A DNA stretch of 64,000 bases from Venturia oleaginea (GCA_013176395.1 JABMLP010000007.1:186001-250000), one strand, 5' to 3'; positions 45,599-57,839 are shown, counted from the first letter of the stretch. Numbers and translations are program-made. The notes: generated by a model from the sequence alone, not told the origin.

Positions 45599-48127
45599 TC
45601 ACCCAGAACCACCATTTGCGTTACCGTAGAGTGGACTCTTTCTTCCAGTCATCGTTGTAATGAACTGGACCCCATCAATCCACTGTCCTGCACGCACGTA
45701 TATGCCGGCCAATGTCTCGCCACGCCGTGTGTCGAAAGTAAACTCGTCACCGCCCTCCTTTCCACCGCGCTTGCCAAACATCTGGCTGGTCGCGTCCTCA
45801 TAGCAGAACTCCAGGCCGTCCAGAGCATCTCCGTGATAGACTCGGATGGAGCGGAGGACTTTGTTCTTTAAGTTAATGTTGCCTAAGATATCTTTTTCTT
45901 TGATTTTCAGGTAGGTGGACTCCAAAAATACCGTCTGAGCATCAGGGCCGTCAATGGAGCCAAAACCAAGCGCCCCGCTTCGGTAAGCGACTTGTCCGTT
46001 GGGCAGCTTAGAGCGAGCCGACTTGCCAGTTAATTTTCCAAAGTCCTCGATCGTGTACTGCACGTTGGCAGTGGAGCAGATCTGCAATCTGACTTTTTTG
46101 ATGTCGCGTTTGGAGGCGGATGGGAGCTTGGCTTTAAGCTGTTCTCTGAACTCGGATTCAGTCAGTCGTACAGCTCTGGGGCACGCATCCGATCGCGGAG
46201 ACTCATGGCCGGGGATAGCGCGTCGCGGTAGGAATTCTTTCCAGGCATAGCACATTTCGTCGTCATCGGCATAAATTTCTATCCAGGCAATACCTGCATC
46301 TGCGGTGACTGTCACTTCGTTGTCGAGACCCCAGACTTGGATGCCTCCATCAGTAGGAATATATCGGTCCATGTTGTGTCGGAAGCATGGATGGTATCTG
46401 AAGCGGAGGCAGTCCAAACGACTCCAGGCGCACTCCTCTTCGCGTGGGCAGAACTGCTTTCCTTGTGACTTGGTGCGCGTTGAGAAGGGCTCTCCGACGG
46501 TGAAACTTCGATTAAGACGAACGTAGTCACGCAACATGACCCCAGACGGCCGATGTGGCAGCCCGAACAGATGGCCCACTTCATGAAGATGTGCTCCAAT
46601 GCCGATATTCGCAGCCTCCCAAGAGCTTCCAGATTCGCCGCAATCATTGGCTACATATTTAGTATCTGTCGGGGTGCAGTCAGTAAAGGCAGGGATCACG
46701 TCCTGGATGCAAGAGGGATAGCTGTGCAGCGCTTGTGATCCGAAGATTGCCAATCCAAGTTGGTCATCTCCACCACCGAGAGCAGCATGAGCGGTAATGA
46801 GCTTGAGTTTGGGGTCCCAATGCGTGTCTAAGAACATGGCGGAAACGTATTGCTTCTGGCCAGGTACGGTCCGGAAGTATGATTTGCATGCGCCCATCGC
46901 GATATCGAACAATGCACCTGTAGGTTTAGCATAGCGTCCAGTAGGAGTGGACATACACACACCTGTTTCTTTTCCATTCGGATTCTGTTGCGCGTAATCG
47001 GGACTTTGCAGTTCCGCTACAGTCTTGTCCAGCCGAATAACATGTATTCTGGCTTCGCTTCGCCAAGGCTGAGGAGTTTCACCTCCTAGGGTCGATGGCT
47101 GCCACTCCTCCTCCAAACGAAAGACGCGGCTGAAGAAGCCATTGCGCTGCATCTGATCGGCTGTATATGCTTGCCACAAGTAGGCCGCCATCCGATACTT
47201 CCGCTTGGCCATGTCAATGTCGTTTCCTTCGGCACTCATGCGGCGCGGCGGTACGTCGAAGGTCTCGGGCGAATCTTTAGCGACGAGGATGGTGAGGTGA
47301 AGTGGTGGTGAGGCGTTGAGAGGCATGTAATTTAGGGTGAGGAAATTGATGTGGCCTTCAGTCATCCCATTGCTGTGGGAAGCTCGTGCTTTCACGAATT
47401 CGAATTTGAGTAGGTTTTTTCCGGCTTGCAGATGGACCAGGGCTTTGAAACGAGAGCCGACCACAGGGACGCTGAAGACTGGAAAGCTATCCTGATGTGA
47501 AAAGATGAAGAGAGTGCCATCATAGGGTTTCTGAACAGGCGTCCCGCTCAGATGAAGGTCTCCCACAGAATCATAATCGCCGATTTGACCACGAATGAGG
47601 AGGACTTTTTGATGCGTCTAGTTGTCTTGTTAGTGTACGTCAATTGGCAATGTTTCTGTCCAAATAATCACCGAAGAACCGTCGGATATGGAGGTTATAT
47701 GAGGAGCAAGCGGAGAGAGCAATTGAGGCGATGCGGAAGGCAGTCGACCATTCACGACGGATAGTGCGCTCTGTGGGTAAATTAGCCGGAAATTCTGTTG
47801 GTGCTCTACTTGGGGGCTTACCTGTGACATCACGCTGTATCTATTTGTGCTTATCGGTCGACGAGGAGTGACAGTAGTATCGGAGGCAGCCATTGTCGCC
47901 GACGTCGAGTCGGCATCTATATGAGAATTTGGAGGAGAGGTGCTTCCGGAAAAGGTGTCTAGGGTTGTTGAGGAGCGGTTATCCTTGCGCATGTCGCCGT
48001 TTTTCGTGGTTCCAGGTGAGCTGTTTCGTGATTTGACGCTCGTAGCGTGGGAGACCTTTCGGAAGGCTTTCATAATGGACGGCATTCTGGTAAAAGATGG
48101 ACGTTGGTCTGTCTGCATGGAAGGCAT
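45599..48127 (-). CDS. metzincin-type metallopeptidase with C-terminal jacalin-like domain
   Basis: Three exons (48127-47822, 47770-47672, 47617-45599; introns 51 and 54 bp) give 807 residues. The first ~135 residues are Ser/Thr-rich. VLLIRGQIGDYDS (near 140) opens a beta-rich N-terminal module. The catalytic motif HEVGHLFGLPH at 480-490 fits HEXXHXXGXXH exactly, giving three zinc His ligands and a general-base Glu. The last ~130 residues (GALGFGSIDGPDAQ...) resemble a jacalin lectin fold. The order matches the fungal 'putative peptidase' family that includes yeast YIL108W, whose substrate is not well known. No signal peptide is visible, so the protein is probably cytosolic. Confidence 0.88.
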
Positions 48128-48561
48128 GTGGTGTTATTGTAACTTATGCGGCAGAAGATGCTGTGGAATACGATCTGATCAGGTGAAGCTCAGCGAACGA
48201 AGTCCGGTCAGATTGGAAATCGTGTAGGTGTTCCGACGCGATTGCCGATGTGCTTATGCGGATCAGCCGTGGAGTGAGGATATCTCGCGTGTTGTTTGTG
48301 AAAACGGCGCGCCCTATATCTACTCTCAATTATCAGTAGGAAGGCAGAATTGTCCTTGAAACGAATGGGACTATTCGGCAGGCTGGCCGGGGGGAGTAGC
48401 GAGCAACGACGAGCGTTGGAGAAGGAGCAGAGCAGTTGGTGTTGAAGGCTGTTCCTAGTGAGAAGCTAAAGCATGCCAGTGCTTGCTAAGTTGCTATCTT
48501 GGAACTGGCCTATCGGCCTCGACTCAAAAACGGGACTCAGGCTCTACATAGTAGTAACATC

Positions 48562-48738
48562 ATGGCCGACACAGACTGGCTGCTCAAATGGCCGTGGCTG
48601 TATTACATTCACGCCTTCGTATATCCCATTCCTCCCTTTGAAACGCTTCAATGCCTCGCCCGGAGCATCACTGCAACCGCCTTTCTCTCCATTTTAGCTT
48701 ATCTTCTGCTGTCTCGAATGACGCAAGCCTGGCGATAG
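48562..48738 (+). CDS. possible 58-residue membrane micro-protein
   Basis: A short frame from ATG 48562 with aromatic-rich start (WLLKWPWLYYIHAF), Pro turn (YPIPP) and a hydrophobic helix (AFLSILAYLLL) followed by a basic-aromatic end. The composition is more protein-like than the surrounding frames. It lies 435 bp from, and divergent to, the metzincin gene. I do not recognise a family, and it could be chance. Confidence 0.35.
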   Translation: MADTDWLLKWPWLYYIHAFVYPIPPFETLQCLARSITATAFLSILAYLLLSRMTQAWR

Positions 48739-50596
48739 GAGTACCTAAACTCGGCAGCACGGTTCCCGTTCGTGGCGTTGAGCTTACCCATCGCCAATCC
48801 AATCGATGGGTGGGTATCGTGATGACCGTTGCTGATACTCATTTTGAGTTGCCAGCTCTATCTTCTACTCTCCCCAGCATTCACAATGTCTCTAGCAGCC
48901 CGCTTCTCGCTTGACCATAGTCCGGCAAGTTGCGGCTCTCCGTGCAACCGTATGCAGCTACCCTGGTGCTCCTGGATCAGACAGCTTTCTTACTGTGACA
49001 GCTGCGGCCCTGCGGCAGAGGCGCTATCCATGTCTGCATCATCCTTGATTCGCATCAGCCGCTGGCCGGCAAGTAACGTTATCCGGGCAATATTCTTTGA
49101 TGAATTCAGCACGACCTTCTCTGCACACGAGGAATGGAAACTTCGTTGATTGACGAAACTGTCGGGCAAATCAATTTAGCTGACCTTCCCTCGCAAACCC
49201 CATGTTGCTTGTCAGTGAACCGAGCGGGGTTGTTGGTGTCGCCTCAGATCTCCAAATCGAATCGAAGAAACAAGCAGAGATTGGTTACATAGACAAGAAA
49301 CGACCTCAGTCACACCAATCTTCTTGGCCCCAAATCGTGCCTCCTCGCACAAGCTGTCACTAAGGCTATCTGCACCTCGACTTGGTATCAATTTGTGCAA
49401 TACCTGACCCAGTCATCACACTGCTGGGGACCTGGTCGCATTCTCCTCTTGGGCAACTTCTTTGGGAGATGAAATGCTTGAACTCCTCCTAGCGCGGACT
49501 TCTCACGCCTGGGTTGTCCTGTTACCGACCTCCACGATGATAACAATCGCGTCGATTTCCGCTTTGCGAAGGCGAAGGCCGTCGCCTTGGACTTATCGGT
49601 GTGTTGCACGCAACCTCGTCCATCTTGAGCTTTACAATCTAGGGCGTCACGAGATGCGGTCTCGACTGCGACTGCCCTATGCCGTACTAACAATCAGAAT
49701 TTGTGTCAGTGCTGCGAATCGGATGGTCCGTCACGGCAGAGCTTCTCCAAAATGACGAAGATGCCGTTGACTCGAGACCGAGACAACTCAAACTGAGAAC
49801 TGGTTAAGAAGAATAATTGAGAGCTGACGTGGTGTAAGCACAGAACGACCTGGATATATTAATGGGAGTCGGATGAAGCTCTGGCCGCGAATGCCTCGAA
49901 CATGCATGAGACACCTCGGATTTCTGGGCCGGGGAGAACAGAAACACGACAGTCAATTGTTCCCATACTCTCTTGAGTAGCAAGTACTACAAAAAGGGGG
50001 TCGACAAACCTCTGTTCCTGAGAGTAACGGGTCACGCTGCCAGTATCCATATATACCCAGCACGCATCCCACGGCCCCACGCTGCGCGCATATAGTCGGT
50101 CAAGTACTGCTCACAAGTCGCGCATTGCAATTCTTTGTTTTGACGTCATAAGAATTCTTCCAGCCATTTGAATTTGTTCTTTTCCGCGGTCGATCTGCAA
50201 CGACTACCGTAGTATGTACCCGCAAGCGCATACTACTGCCTCATTCCACTAAGGTACGTTTCCACTCGGCCCAGCATCCGTCCAACTGCAGTGGTATAAA
50301 TGAAAAGTCTGCTGATTTCCCGCGAATCACAAGTATCAGTGATCATATACATATCAGATACCCTATTCTCCCCAGGTCCCCCATCTAAACAGCCTGTCAC
50401 CCCACACTGCGGTGACCTATCGCTTGCCGCTGCGGCGGGTCCCACTGTTCTACAGGCATAGCCCTTTAAAAACACGCCACGACACAACGCCCAAGGTCCG
50501 AACCGGCGAACTTACTCATGACATCCGCCCGTTCGACTAGCACTTCACCTCCAAATAACTCCCAGGAAGAATCTTCTATCCCTCAAAACCAAAATC
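48739..50596. other. intergenic, nothing recognised
   Basis: Several overlapping frames on both strands up to ~106 codons, none with family-like motifs. The 3' part is the upstream region of the next gene, with CA-rich sequence just before its ATG. Confidence 0.4.
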
Positions 50597-51433
50597 ATGT
50601 CCTACACCTGGGAGGAAGCTGAAGCCTGGGCCAAACAAAAGAAATCCATCGACAACTGGAGAAAAGATGTTGCCTACTCAGCGAAGCCCGTATACATACC
50701 AACACAAAACCCGTCCTTCCGGAAAGGAGTTCCAGCACCGACTGAGGTTTCTATCGACGATAGAATGTCACTCAAAAGCGATCCTAGATCTGTGAGCGTG
50801 AGGGACTATCAACCGCGAGAAGAATCACGTACCTTCAGAAGAAGACAGCTCGTGCGCAGGCCGTCTTCAGATAATGGCGGATATTCTGGCGCTCGAAAGT
50901 CGGAAGCCAGGTCACCATCACAAACTGTTGTTGTCGAGAGAGCATCCCCTCGGCGCAGATCAGCATCACAACATCACAGGGTTGAAGTCGTGAGAGAAGA
51001 GCCCTCACCAACAAGACGATCGAGTCGGGCCCCTACAAAACCTCCCCCATCTTCATTCTTGAACTCGTTCCTTCCCTCAGGAACTCGAAGTAACCAGAGC
51101 CGAGCGGCTACATACCAGAAACCACCGGGCTACGAAAGGGTCACCTACGAACGATCACGACAAAGAGACGTTTCTCCGCGGTACCGCACAGCACGATATC
51201 CGGGAACCGATGAGATCCGCTATAAAGCGAGACCGAAATCAGTCTATTCATCACAAAAGTCGATGGTGGTCTCGAGGAATGGTACTAGGCGATCTGGATC
51301 CGTGGACATCAATGATCGCATGAGGTTACTAGGGATCCGCGATCGGTTCAGAGATGAAATAGACAGGGCGCGTGGAGATTGGGGAAGTGAATCACAACGA
51401 TACCGAGAATATGACCGTCGGTCTCTGAGGTGA
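50597..51433 (+). CDS. basic Arg/Ser-rich hypothetical protein
   Basis: A single exon of 278 residues. The N-terminus (MSYTWEEAEAWAKQKKSIDNW) forms an amphipathic helix. The rest is largely disordered, rich in Arg, Ser, Pro and Tyr with repeated SPRR/SPTRR-type sites that could be phosphorylated. A short helical C-terminus carries DRMRLLGIRDRFRDEIDRA. The internal element DINDRMRLLGIRDRF echoes SIDDRMSLKSD near residue 52. There is no catalytic motif and no signal peptide. The composition suggests a scaffold or nucleic-acid-associated role, but this is not supported by any domain. Confidence 0.7.
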   Translation: MSYTWEEAEAWAKQKKSIDNWRKDVAYSAKPVYIPTQNPSFRKGVPAPTEVSIDDRMSLKSDPRSVSVRDYQPREESRTFRRRQLVRRPSSDNGGYSGARKSEARSPSQTVVVERASPRRRSASQHHRVEVVREEPSPTRRSSRAPTKPPPSSFLNSFLPSGTRSNQSRAATYQKPPGYERVTYERSRQRDVSPRYRTARYPGTDEIRYKARPKSVYSSQKSMVVSRNGTRRSGSVDINDRMRLLGIRDRFRDEIDRARGDWGSESQRYREYDRRSLR

Positions 51434-52249
51434 TACGGGTGTTCGGAGGGGTTCTCTGATGATACAAAATGAAGACTGGTTTGTTTATCATGGTCATGCG
51501 GAGATATCTCAGCTATTGCGGTATGGTTGTTTGTAAAAGTACTGGTAGGTAGACGAAGCTGGGGATGCAAGGACAAGGGATATGAATTTGCGATTATTAA
51601 ACCATATTGTATTTGAATGCAAAATTTCTACCATTTTTTCCTGCTACTTGAAATCTGATAAACGCATTCTGAATTGCTGTAAGGGGAAAATTAATGAAGA
51701 AAAGGTCACGTGTTCGAGACCAAATAATTGCCAGAAATCGGGCACTGTGATAGAAAAACCTACACCACCGTACAACCTGGAATGCACATCGCGACCTCGA
51801 CCTGGAAGCCAAATAGGTAAGCCCCTGCTCTGGATTCCAACCCAACATGCTTCACACCACAGCCACATCGTCACCACCAGCGTCCAGCAATCATGTTAAG
51901 AGCTGGGACGGCCGGCAACGAGCGATGTACCCCACTTCTTCAGAAGCAAGAATGTCACGAAAGTAGGAGCTGTGTCAGCTTTGATTACTGGAGAAGACAA
52001 TGTACTCCTCGGACTGTGAAGGCAGCTTTGCTATGGCCGTGGAACTTGCAGCGTCTTCGCTTGCACCATCTCTAATTCTAGCGAGACTTCGCAACTGATG
52101 ACTACGAAGTCGACTCCTACGTGTCGCGTGGACGTGAATTGGGGTGCTTGACTTGACTGACAGCTTTAGCAATGATGGCTCGATAATGAGAACTAACTTG
52201 CCAATAGAGCCAGCTAGAAGGTCAGCCAGTGTAGACCAAATCGCCTATC
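51434..52249. other. upstream region of SPT10, nothing else recognised
   Basis: Short frames only. The stretch ends at the proposed SPT10 start codon. Confidence 0.4.
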
Positions 52250-54163
52250 ATGCCGGTACGTGCCTCTTGCTCTCTCTCTCATATTTCGTACTGATGGCCT
52301 TGCTAGGCAATGCTGGATGACCCTTCCTCGCCCGCAATATTCAGACGCTCAGGTGCTGCTCCATTGCCCGCCTCGAGATCTGCTCTCCCGGAGGATGTAG
52401 TTCCACGTCAAGTCACCCTGCGCGATCGCGTCACCAAGGCCACCTTGATGCCCTTCTCGTCAGTTGACGATGTTCCCCTTTCGCTCCTCGACTATCTCTG
52501 CAGTCAGTTAAATAAGGAGATTGAAAAAGGAGATACATATCCTATGATGGATGCGATGCCTTTGGCATTCTTTGGCCCATACTGGTTCGCGAACTTTGCC
52601 GCTGTGATGCTGCTAGGAAGCTACGACAACATACAAGCAGTCAAGAGAGCGGCTATGGAGGGAAAGGATTGGGAGAAAGAGTGTCTGGGCAGTTTCTATG
52701 TCAAGCCAAACTACCCTGGACGTTCCAGTCATGTCTGTAATGGAGGATTCCTCGTCACAGACGGAGCACGAAACAGAGGTGTTGGAAGACTGATGGGAGA
52801 AAACTACCTTCAATGGGCACCGAAACTGGTCAGTTTTGCATGAATGTGAGTAACGTTTGCTAATCCAACACAGGGCTATAAGTATTCTGTGTTCAATCTG
52901 GTATATGAGACCAATGTTGCATCATGCAGAATCTGGGACGCTCTTGGGTTCAAGCGAATCGGTCGAGTCAAGGGATGTGGCAACCTCAAGTCACACCCGG
53001 ATCAGCTCATCGACGCCATCATCTATGGTCGAGATCTAGGCGCTGATAGCGAAGACTTCATCACCGAGGAACGATTTCAGCGCATCAAGTTCTACCTTAA
53101 GAATGGTCGGTATCCTGACGGTGCGGATCGTTCAGAAAAGAGTCGATTACGAAGTGCTGCATCACATTACCGACTCCTACCTGCCACGGAGAACGAACCG
53201 GAGAAACTAATGCTCAAGGGCAAGGAGGTCATTTCAGATCCTCAGCTACAGTATGAGACGACCCGCAAAATCCATGCCGAAACTCATGGCGGCATCAACA
53301 AGACCACGGCAGCTGTTGCAGAGAAATATCATTGGATTCGCATCAAGGAAACCGCCAGCCAGGTAATCAAAAACTGCCCGTTGTGCTTAGCCGCTTCAAC
53401 GCCTTCGGCTAAGAATGTCAATGTTCCCTTACCAGAGAGGCGCGGACCAGGAGGCACGTGGACGTTGGGCCACTTCTACCCATTCGATCGTGATCGCGAG
53501 TACAGCGTCCCACCTGGAGAGCTTTGGCTCAGGAGTTATGGTCAGCTCAAAGACCAAGGCCCTCAAACACCTGCAGCTCCTCCTCCAGACACGACAGAGC
53601 TCCACCCTATGGATGCTGATGCTGATGCTGACGCCGATGGTGAGAACGAGTCTGAAGCCGACAAATACGCTTTGCGAGAGATCGAGATCGCCAATGGTGC
53701 CTTTGACAGCGGAAATATTCCCGTGGATCCCGCTATTATGGAGGGTCTGGATGCGCTGGACGAGGCACGATTATTTCTTGATGGCCAAGCGGATGCTCAA
53801 CTGCAGGCTGAGGCTGCACAAGCCGCTCGAGATGCGGTGCAATTCACAGAAGGTATCCAAGGAATGAACCCACCACCAAAACGACCTAGACGGCCACGGA
53901 AGAGACCAGCGGCTGAAATGACTGAGCCTGCAGGTTCGGCACCATCTTCGGCAGAAAGAGTTGTGGGGAGCAAGAGAGGTGTGAGCACGATCTCTGAGGC
54001 ACCGAGTGTGGGCCAAAATGCCACGCCGCTGAAAGCGAAGGAGAAATCGAAGAAATCCGTGTCAGAGCCTGGTGTTGAGACACCAACGGGAACGGGCGGT
54101 GGGGTCAAGCGAGGACGAGGGCGGCCAAGGAAGTCGGATAAGGTCGATCAGGAGGCCGCCTGA
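52250..54163 (+). CDS. SPT10: Spt10-type protein: GNAT acetyltransferase plus integrase-like zinc finger
   Basis: Proposed exons are 52250-52255, 52307-52828 and 52874-54163 (605 residues; yeast Spt10 has 640). Residues ~50-250 are GNAT-like, with GARNRGVGRLMGE as the acetyl-CoA loop and YKYSVFNLVYETN after the second intron. An HHCC zinc module follows: His310-X3-His314 and Cys344-X2-Cys347, with KIHAETHGG and KNCPLC. This is the retroviral-integrase-type finger that in yeast Spt10 binds histone promoter elements. The C-terminus is acidic (DADADADGE), then basic with an AT-hook-like GRGRPRK. Spt10 activates core histone genes in yeast. The 6-nt first exon is uncertain; translation could start at 52310 in the same frame. 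Confidence 0.88.
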
Positions 54164-55036
54164 AGGCTGGGTCCTTCTTTATGGCCAAAGAGGTTGTGGT
54201 TCTGGGCGATATGATTGCATCCAGTGCGACACATGCGAATATGATGATATGGAGCCTTCTCAGATATCACGTTTTCATCCATGGTCGCCATTTCTTTTAA
54301 CTAGCCAACAGAAAAAAGCATTAGTGACATTCGCACTATCCTAATCGTCCAAAACATTGGTACATATGTAACGCGTTCACAATCTGGTATTATAAGCCTT
54401 TTAGAAGATAGGCATCTCTGCCCTGCAATTCAAGACTTTGGCCAGCGTCATTACGCGTCACTTGAGAGCATTCTAGGGCATCGAAGAGCCCGGTGTTTTC
54501 CTGTTGAAATTGTGATTTAGCGTTTCTCTCTCGCACAGACAGCATTTTGTTGTAACTTAACTTGTACATTATCTTTTCGAACAATAAAAGGTTGCGTGGC
54601 CTGTTCCTTTTGTTGCTCTTCGTATTTAGGCTATCCATCTTTGTAGATATTGATTTACCATAAACGAGAAATTGAAGCCGAGTTTCCTCCACTGTTGGGA
54701 GTAAAAGTACCAGTATCAACTGAATATTCAAAATCTACAATATATTCCACCTTTCCCATCTAGTACAACAATTGTATCTTTGGACACGGCCACTATTCAT
54801 GAGCATGATTAGCATCTACCCTCCATTTTGATCTGCTCGTAGCATGAATGTCTGAATAAATGTTTCGATCCTATTGATGTCACATTTCAGCCCTGCTGCT
54901 CAATGTAGCTAGCGCTTCGGCCTCGTGTCGTCCCACTCCGCGAACGCCACCATCAACCCATCCCCAACTTCATTGCCCAGCCATGGTATCAACTTTCCTA
55001 TAACCATCCACATCAATTGAACCTAAATCCTACACT
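54164..55036. other. intergenic, nothing recognised
   Basis: No gene. A 113-codon minus frame (54390-54731) has no recognisable features. Confidence 0.4.
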
Positions 55037-56728
55037 ATGCGACTTTTGTCCTCTCTCGCCGTCCTAACCGGATCCCTCCACGCCACAACAGCAAACTACC
55101 ATAATACTCCTTTCGACCCTTACGAGGCCTCAGCAAACACAGCTCCCCCAGCAGCAAAAAGAGTAGCTGTCATAGGCGCTGGAGCCGGCGGCGCAAGCAC
55201 AGCTTACCACCTCTCTAAATATGCGAAGTCCTCCAATATCTCCCTCGATATCACCGTGTACGAACGAAACCCCTACATAGGCGGCCGCAGCACAACCGTG
55301 CACGCCTATAACAACACCACTTTCGCTAAAAACACACCTGTAGAATTGGGAGCGAGCATCTTTGTCAAGATAAACCATATCCTCTATAACACGTCTGAAG
55401 CGTTTAATTTGACAAGGATACAACTGGGAGATGCGGGTGGTGATGATGAGGGACCCGAGTCTGGACCTGTGCTCGGTGTATTCGACGGAGATATCTTCGT
55501 CTTCACGCAAGATGCTGAAACGAGTTGGTGGAAAGAGCTTGCGAAATTATGGTGGCGGTACGGACTTGCCCCTTTGAAAGCGAGGAATCTGATGAAAGAG
55601 GTTACGGGGAGTTTTACAAAGATGTACGAGGCGCCTTATTTCCCTTTTGCCTCGTTGACGGATACGCTTTATAACCTAGGATTATTGGAGGTGACGAATA
55701 TAACTGGGTCGCAGTTTTTGAAGGAGAGGGGTGTGGGTGAGCTCTTCTCGCGAGAAATCATCCAGGCGAGTACGCGGGTCAATTATGCGCAGAATCTTGG
55801 TCTTATACATGGCGTTGAGGCAATGGTTTGTCTAGCAGCTGAAGGCGCAATGGCAATCCGCGGTGGAAACTGGAGAATCTTCGAATCGATGGTCGAGTAC
55901 TCTACAAAATCCGTTCACCTCTCCACAGACGTTACCGATATCACTCGCCATGACGATGGAACATTTACCCTCGCAACCAAAGACGCCCTCGATACGACAT
56001 CCACAGGCCCAACAAATGCCGAGAACTTCGATACCATTATCCTAGCAGCCCCATATCAATTCTCCTCCCTCAACATCTCTCCAAAACCAAATCACATCCC
56101 GGAGAAAATCCCATACGTCAATCTCCACATTACACTCTTCACCTCACCCCACCTTCTCTCCCCAGGCGCCTTCAAACTCAAAGATACAGAGGTTGTCCCA
56201 AGCGTCGTCCTAACCACCCTCCTCGAAGGCGAAGACCCAGGTATCAAACCAATCGGTTACGCAGGAAAAGCGGGATTCTTCTCCATCAGCACACTCCGTC
56301 GTGTTACTAATCCCCAAGCGGGGGAGAAAGAATATCTTTACAAGATTTTCTCGCCGCAGGAGATTGATGGGGCTTTCTTGGCTAAAATCTTGGGCCTTTC
56401 CTCTCCCAAGTCTGATAAGGAAGATCCGTCGGCGAAAGATGTAACGTGGATCTATCGCAAATTGTGGCAATCGTATCCCTACGAAATGCCTCGCTCGTTG
56501 TTTGAAGAGGTGAGGTTGGATGAGAATTTGTGGTATACGAGTGGGATTGAAAGCTTCATCTCTACTATGGAGACGAGTTCGTTGATGGGTGCTAATGTGG
56601 CGAGATTGGTTGTTGATGAGTGGCTTGTTAAAGATAGGGATTCGAATGGGCCGGGTCGTGGGTTGGCGAGCGGGGGCATGACGGGATTCATGGATGAGGC
56701 ACAAGTGCCGTTGGAGTTGAAGGCATAG
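55037..56728 (+). CDS. prenylcysteine oxidase/lyase-like flavoprotein
   Basis: One exon, 563 residues. A signal peptide covers about residues 1-19 (MRLLSSLAVLTGSLHATTA). RVAVIGAGAGGASTAYHL with GAGAGG at 47-52 is the FAD-binding dinucleotide motif, followed by YERNPYIGGRST and VELGASIF, typical of the prenylcysteine oxidase family. Several Asn-X-Ser/Thr sites fit a lumenal protein. Known relatives cleave the thioether of prenylated cysteine released from degraded prenyl-proteins, giving an aldehyde, cysteine and hydrogen peroxide, in lysosomes or vacuoles. The gene converges on UNC-50, with 146 bp between stop codons. Confidence 0.9.
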   Translation: MRLLSSLAVLTGSLHATTANYHNTPFDPYEASANTAPPAAKRVAVIGAGAGGASTAYHLSKYAKSSNISLDITVYERNPYIGGRSTTVHAYNNTTFAKNTPVELGASIFVKINHILYNTSEAFNLTRIQLGDAGGDDEGPESGPVLGVFDGDIFVFTQDAETSWWKELAKLWWRYGLAPLKARNLMKEVTGSFTKMYEAPYFPFASLTDTLYNLGLLEVTNITGSQFLKERGVGELFSREIIQASTRVNYAQNLGLIHGVEAMVCLAAEGAMAIRGGNWRIFESMVEYSTKSVHLSTDVTDITRHDDGTFTLATKDALDTTSTGPTNAENFDTIILAAPYQFSSLNISPKPNHIPEKIPYVNLHITLFTSPHLLSPGAFKLKDTEVVPSVVLTTLLEGEDPGIKPIGYAGKAGFFSISTLRRVTNPQAGEKEYLYKIFSPQEIDGAFLAKILGLSSPKSDKEDPSAKDVTWIYRKLWQSYPYEMPRSLFEEVRLDENLWYTSGIESFISTMETSSLMGANVARLVVDEWLVKDRDSNGPGRGLASGGMTGFMDEAQVPLELKA

Positions 56729-56874
56729 TTGTGATTGATTCAACCGCATCAGTTCAAATTAGACCAAAGTCAATTCAGACTCAAGGTAGAGCACTGCGGA
56801 GACACAAACAGGGCGAGAAAGATCGGAAATCATCATTTGCTCTAATATGAGTGCGCTGTTCGCTGCCAGTGGGT

Positions 56875-57839
56875 TCATATACCCTTCCGCAGATTTGCGC
56901 CAGCCCACAGCACAGGCGCTAGATGCCGTGGCATGTTGAACCCGAAGAGGCTTGCGAACCAGAGGATGGTTAGCACGCCGGTGGGGAAGAGGAGGAGCTC
57001 TGTGTGGGCTAGGAAGGGAAGGGCTGGGTCTTGTAAGCAATGTTCATTGGGTAGTGGAGGGAAAGGAGCCACGGAGATGTAGATCCGGGAAGACGTACCA
57101 TTGTATCCTAGGAAGGTGATGATGGTGTAATACCCAAATGCGAGGAGGTATAACGAGTTTCCGAGGAGTAGTGATAACCTGTATCTTGTTAGTCTTTAGC
57201 AATTCAGATAGGGGTAAATTCTTGAACATACCAGTACTCCTTTGCAACCACAGGCATCAACAGAAACTGGACCACATATAAAAACACCCATACCGCGAAA
57301 AACGCTCTTATAGCCACATCGAAACAATATCCAAACTCCAGCTGTTCCTCCTCCCCAGGCTGCACAAAAAGCCCCTGTTGTCTCCTCCTCCCTGGCAATC
57401 CCTTTACGCCCGGTCCCAATAACCTCCCCACCAGGAAATACGCAATCACACTCACCACCAGCGACGAGCCAATAAAATGGCCAAACACAAAGACCAAAGA
57501 TATCTTCATCACACGTCCAAAACCATCTGCATACGCCAATCCCCACGCTATACTCGTCAACAGCAGGAAGAAACTGAGGAGGTAGGTAAAGCTTGGGTCG
57601 GCTGTGTGGTATCTTTTCTTCGTGTGTTGGGTTCTCTTTATGTTCTTGAAGACGGCGGTGGGACGGAGGAGGAGGGAGGACATTTCCCAGACTGCGGTTT
57701 CGAAGTCCATGCTTGGAAATTTGAGGGCGCGTTTTAGCATTCTGGGCATTTGGAGGTTTGAACGCGTGGGTGGTGAAGCGCCGAAGGAGGATGAGCGGTC
57801 GGTGCTGTTGTGACGAGGGAGGGAGATGTGTGGGTTCAT
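56875..57839 (-). CDS. GMH1: UNC-50/Gmh1 Golgi membrane protein
   Basis: Three exons (57839-57232, 57178-57099, 57029-56875; introns 53 and 69 bp) give 280 residues (yeast Gmh1 is 273). After a hydrophilic N-terminus, MDFETAVWEMSSLLLRPTAVFKNI is the family signature, followed by DPSFTYLL and five hydrophobic segments. The C-terminal exon ends LFGFNMPRHLAPVLWAGANLRKGI. UNC-50 proteins sit in the Golgi and interact with Arf GEFs (Gea1/Gea2 in yeast), and in animals help traffic some receptors. The two splice phases (2 and 1) restore a single frame. Its start is divergent from RNA14. Confidence 0.93.
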
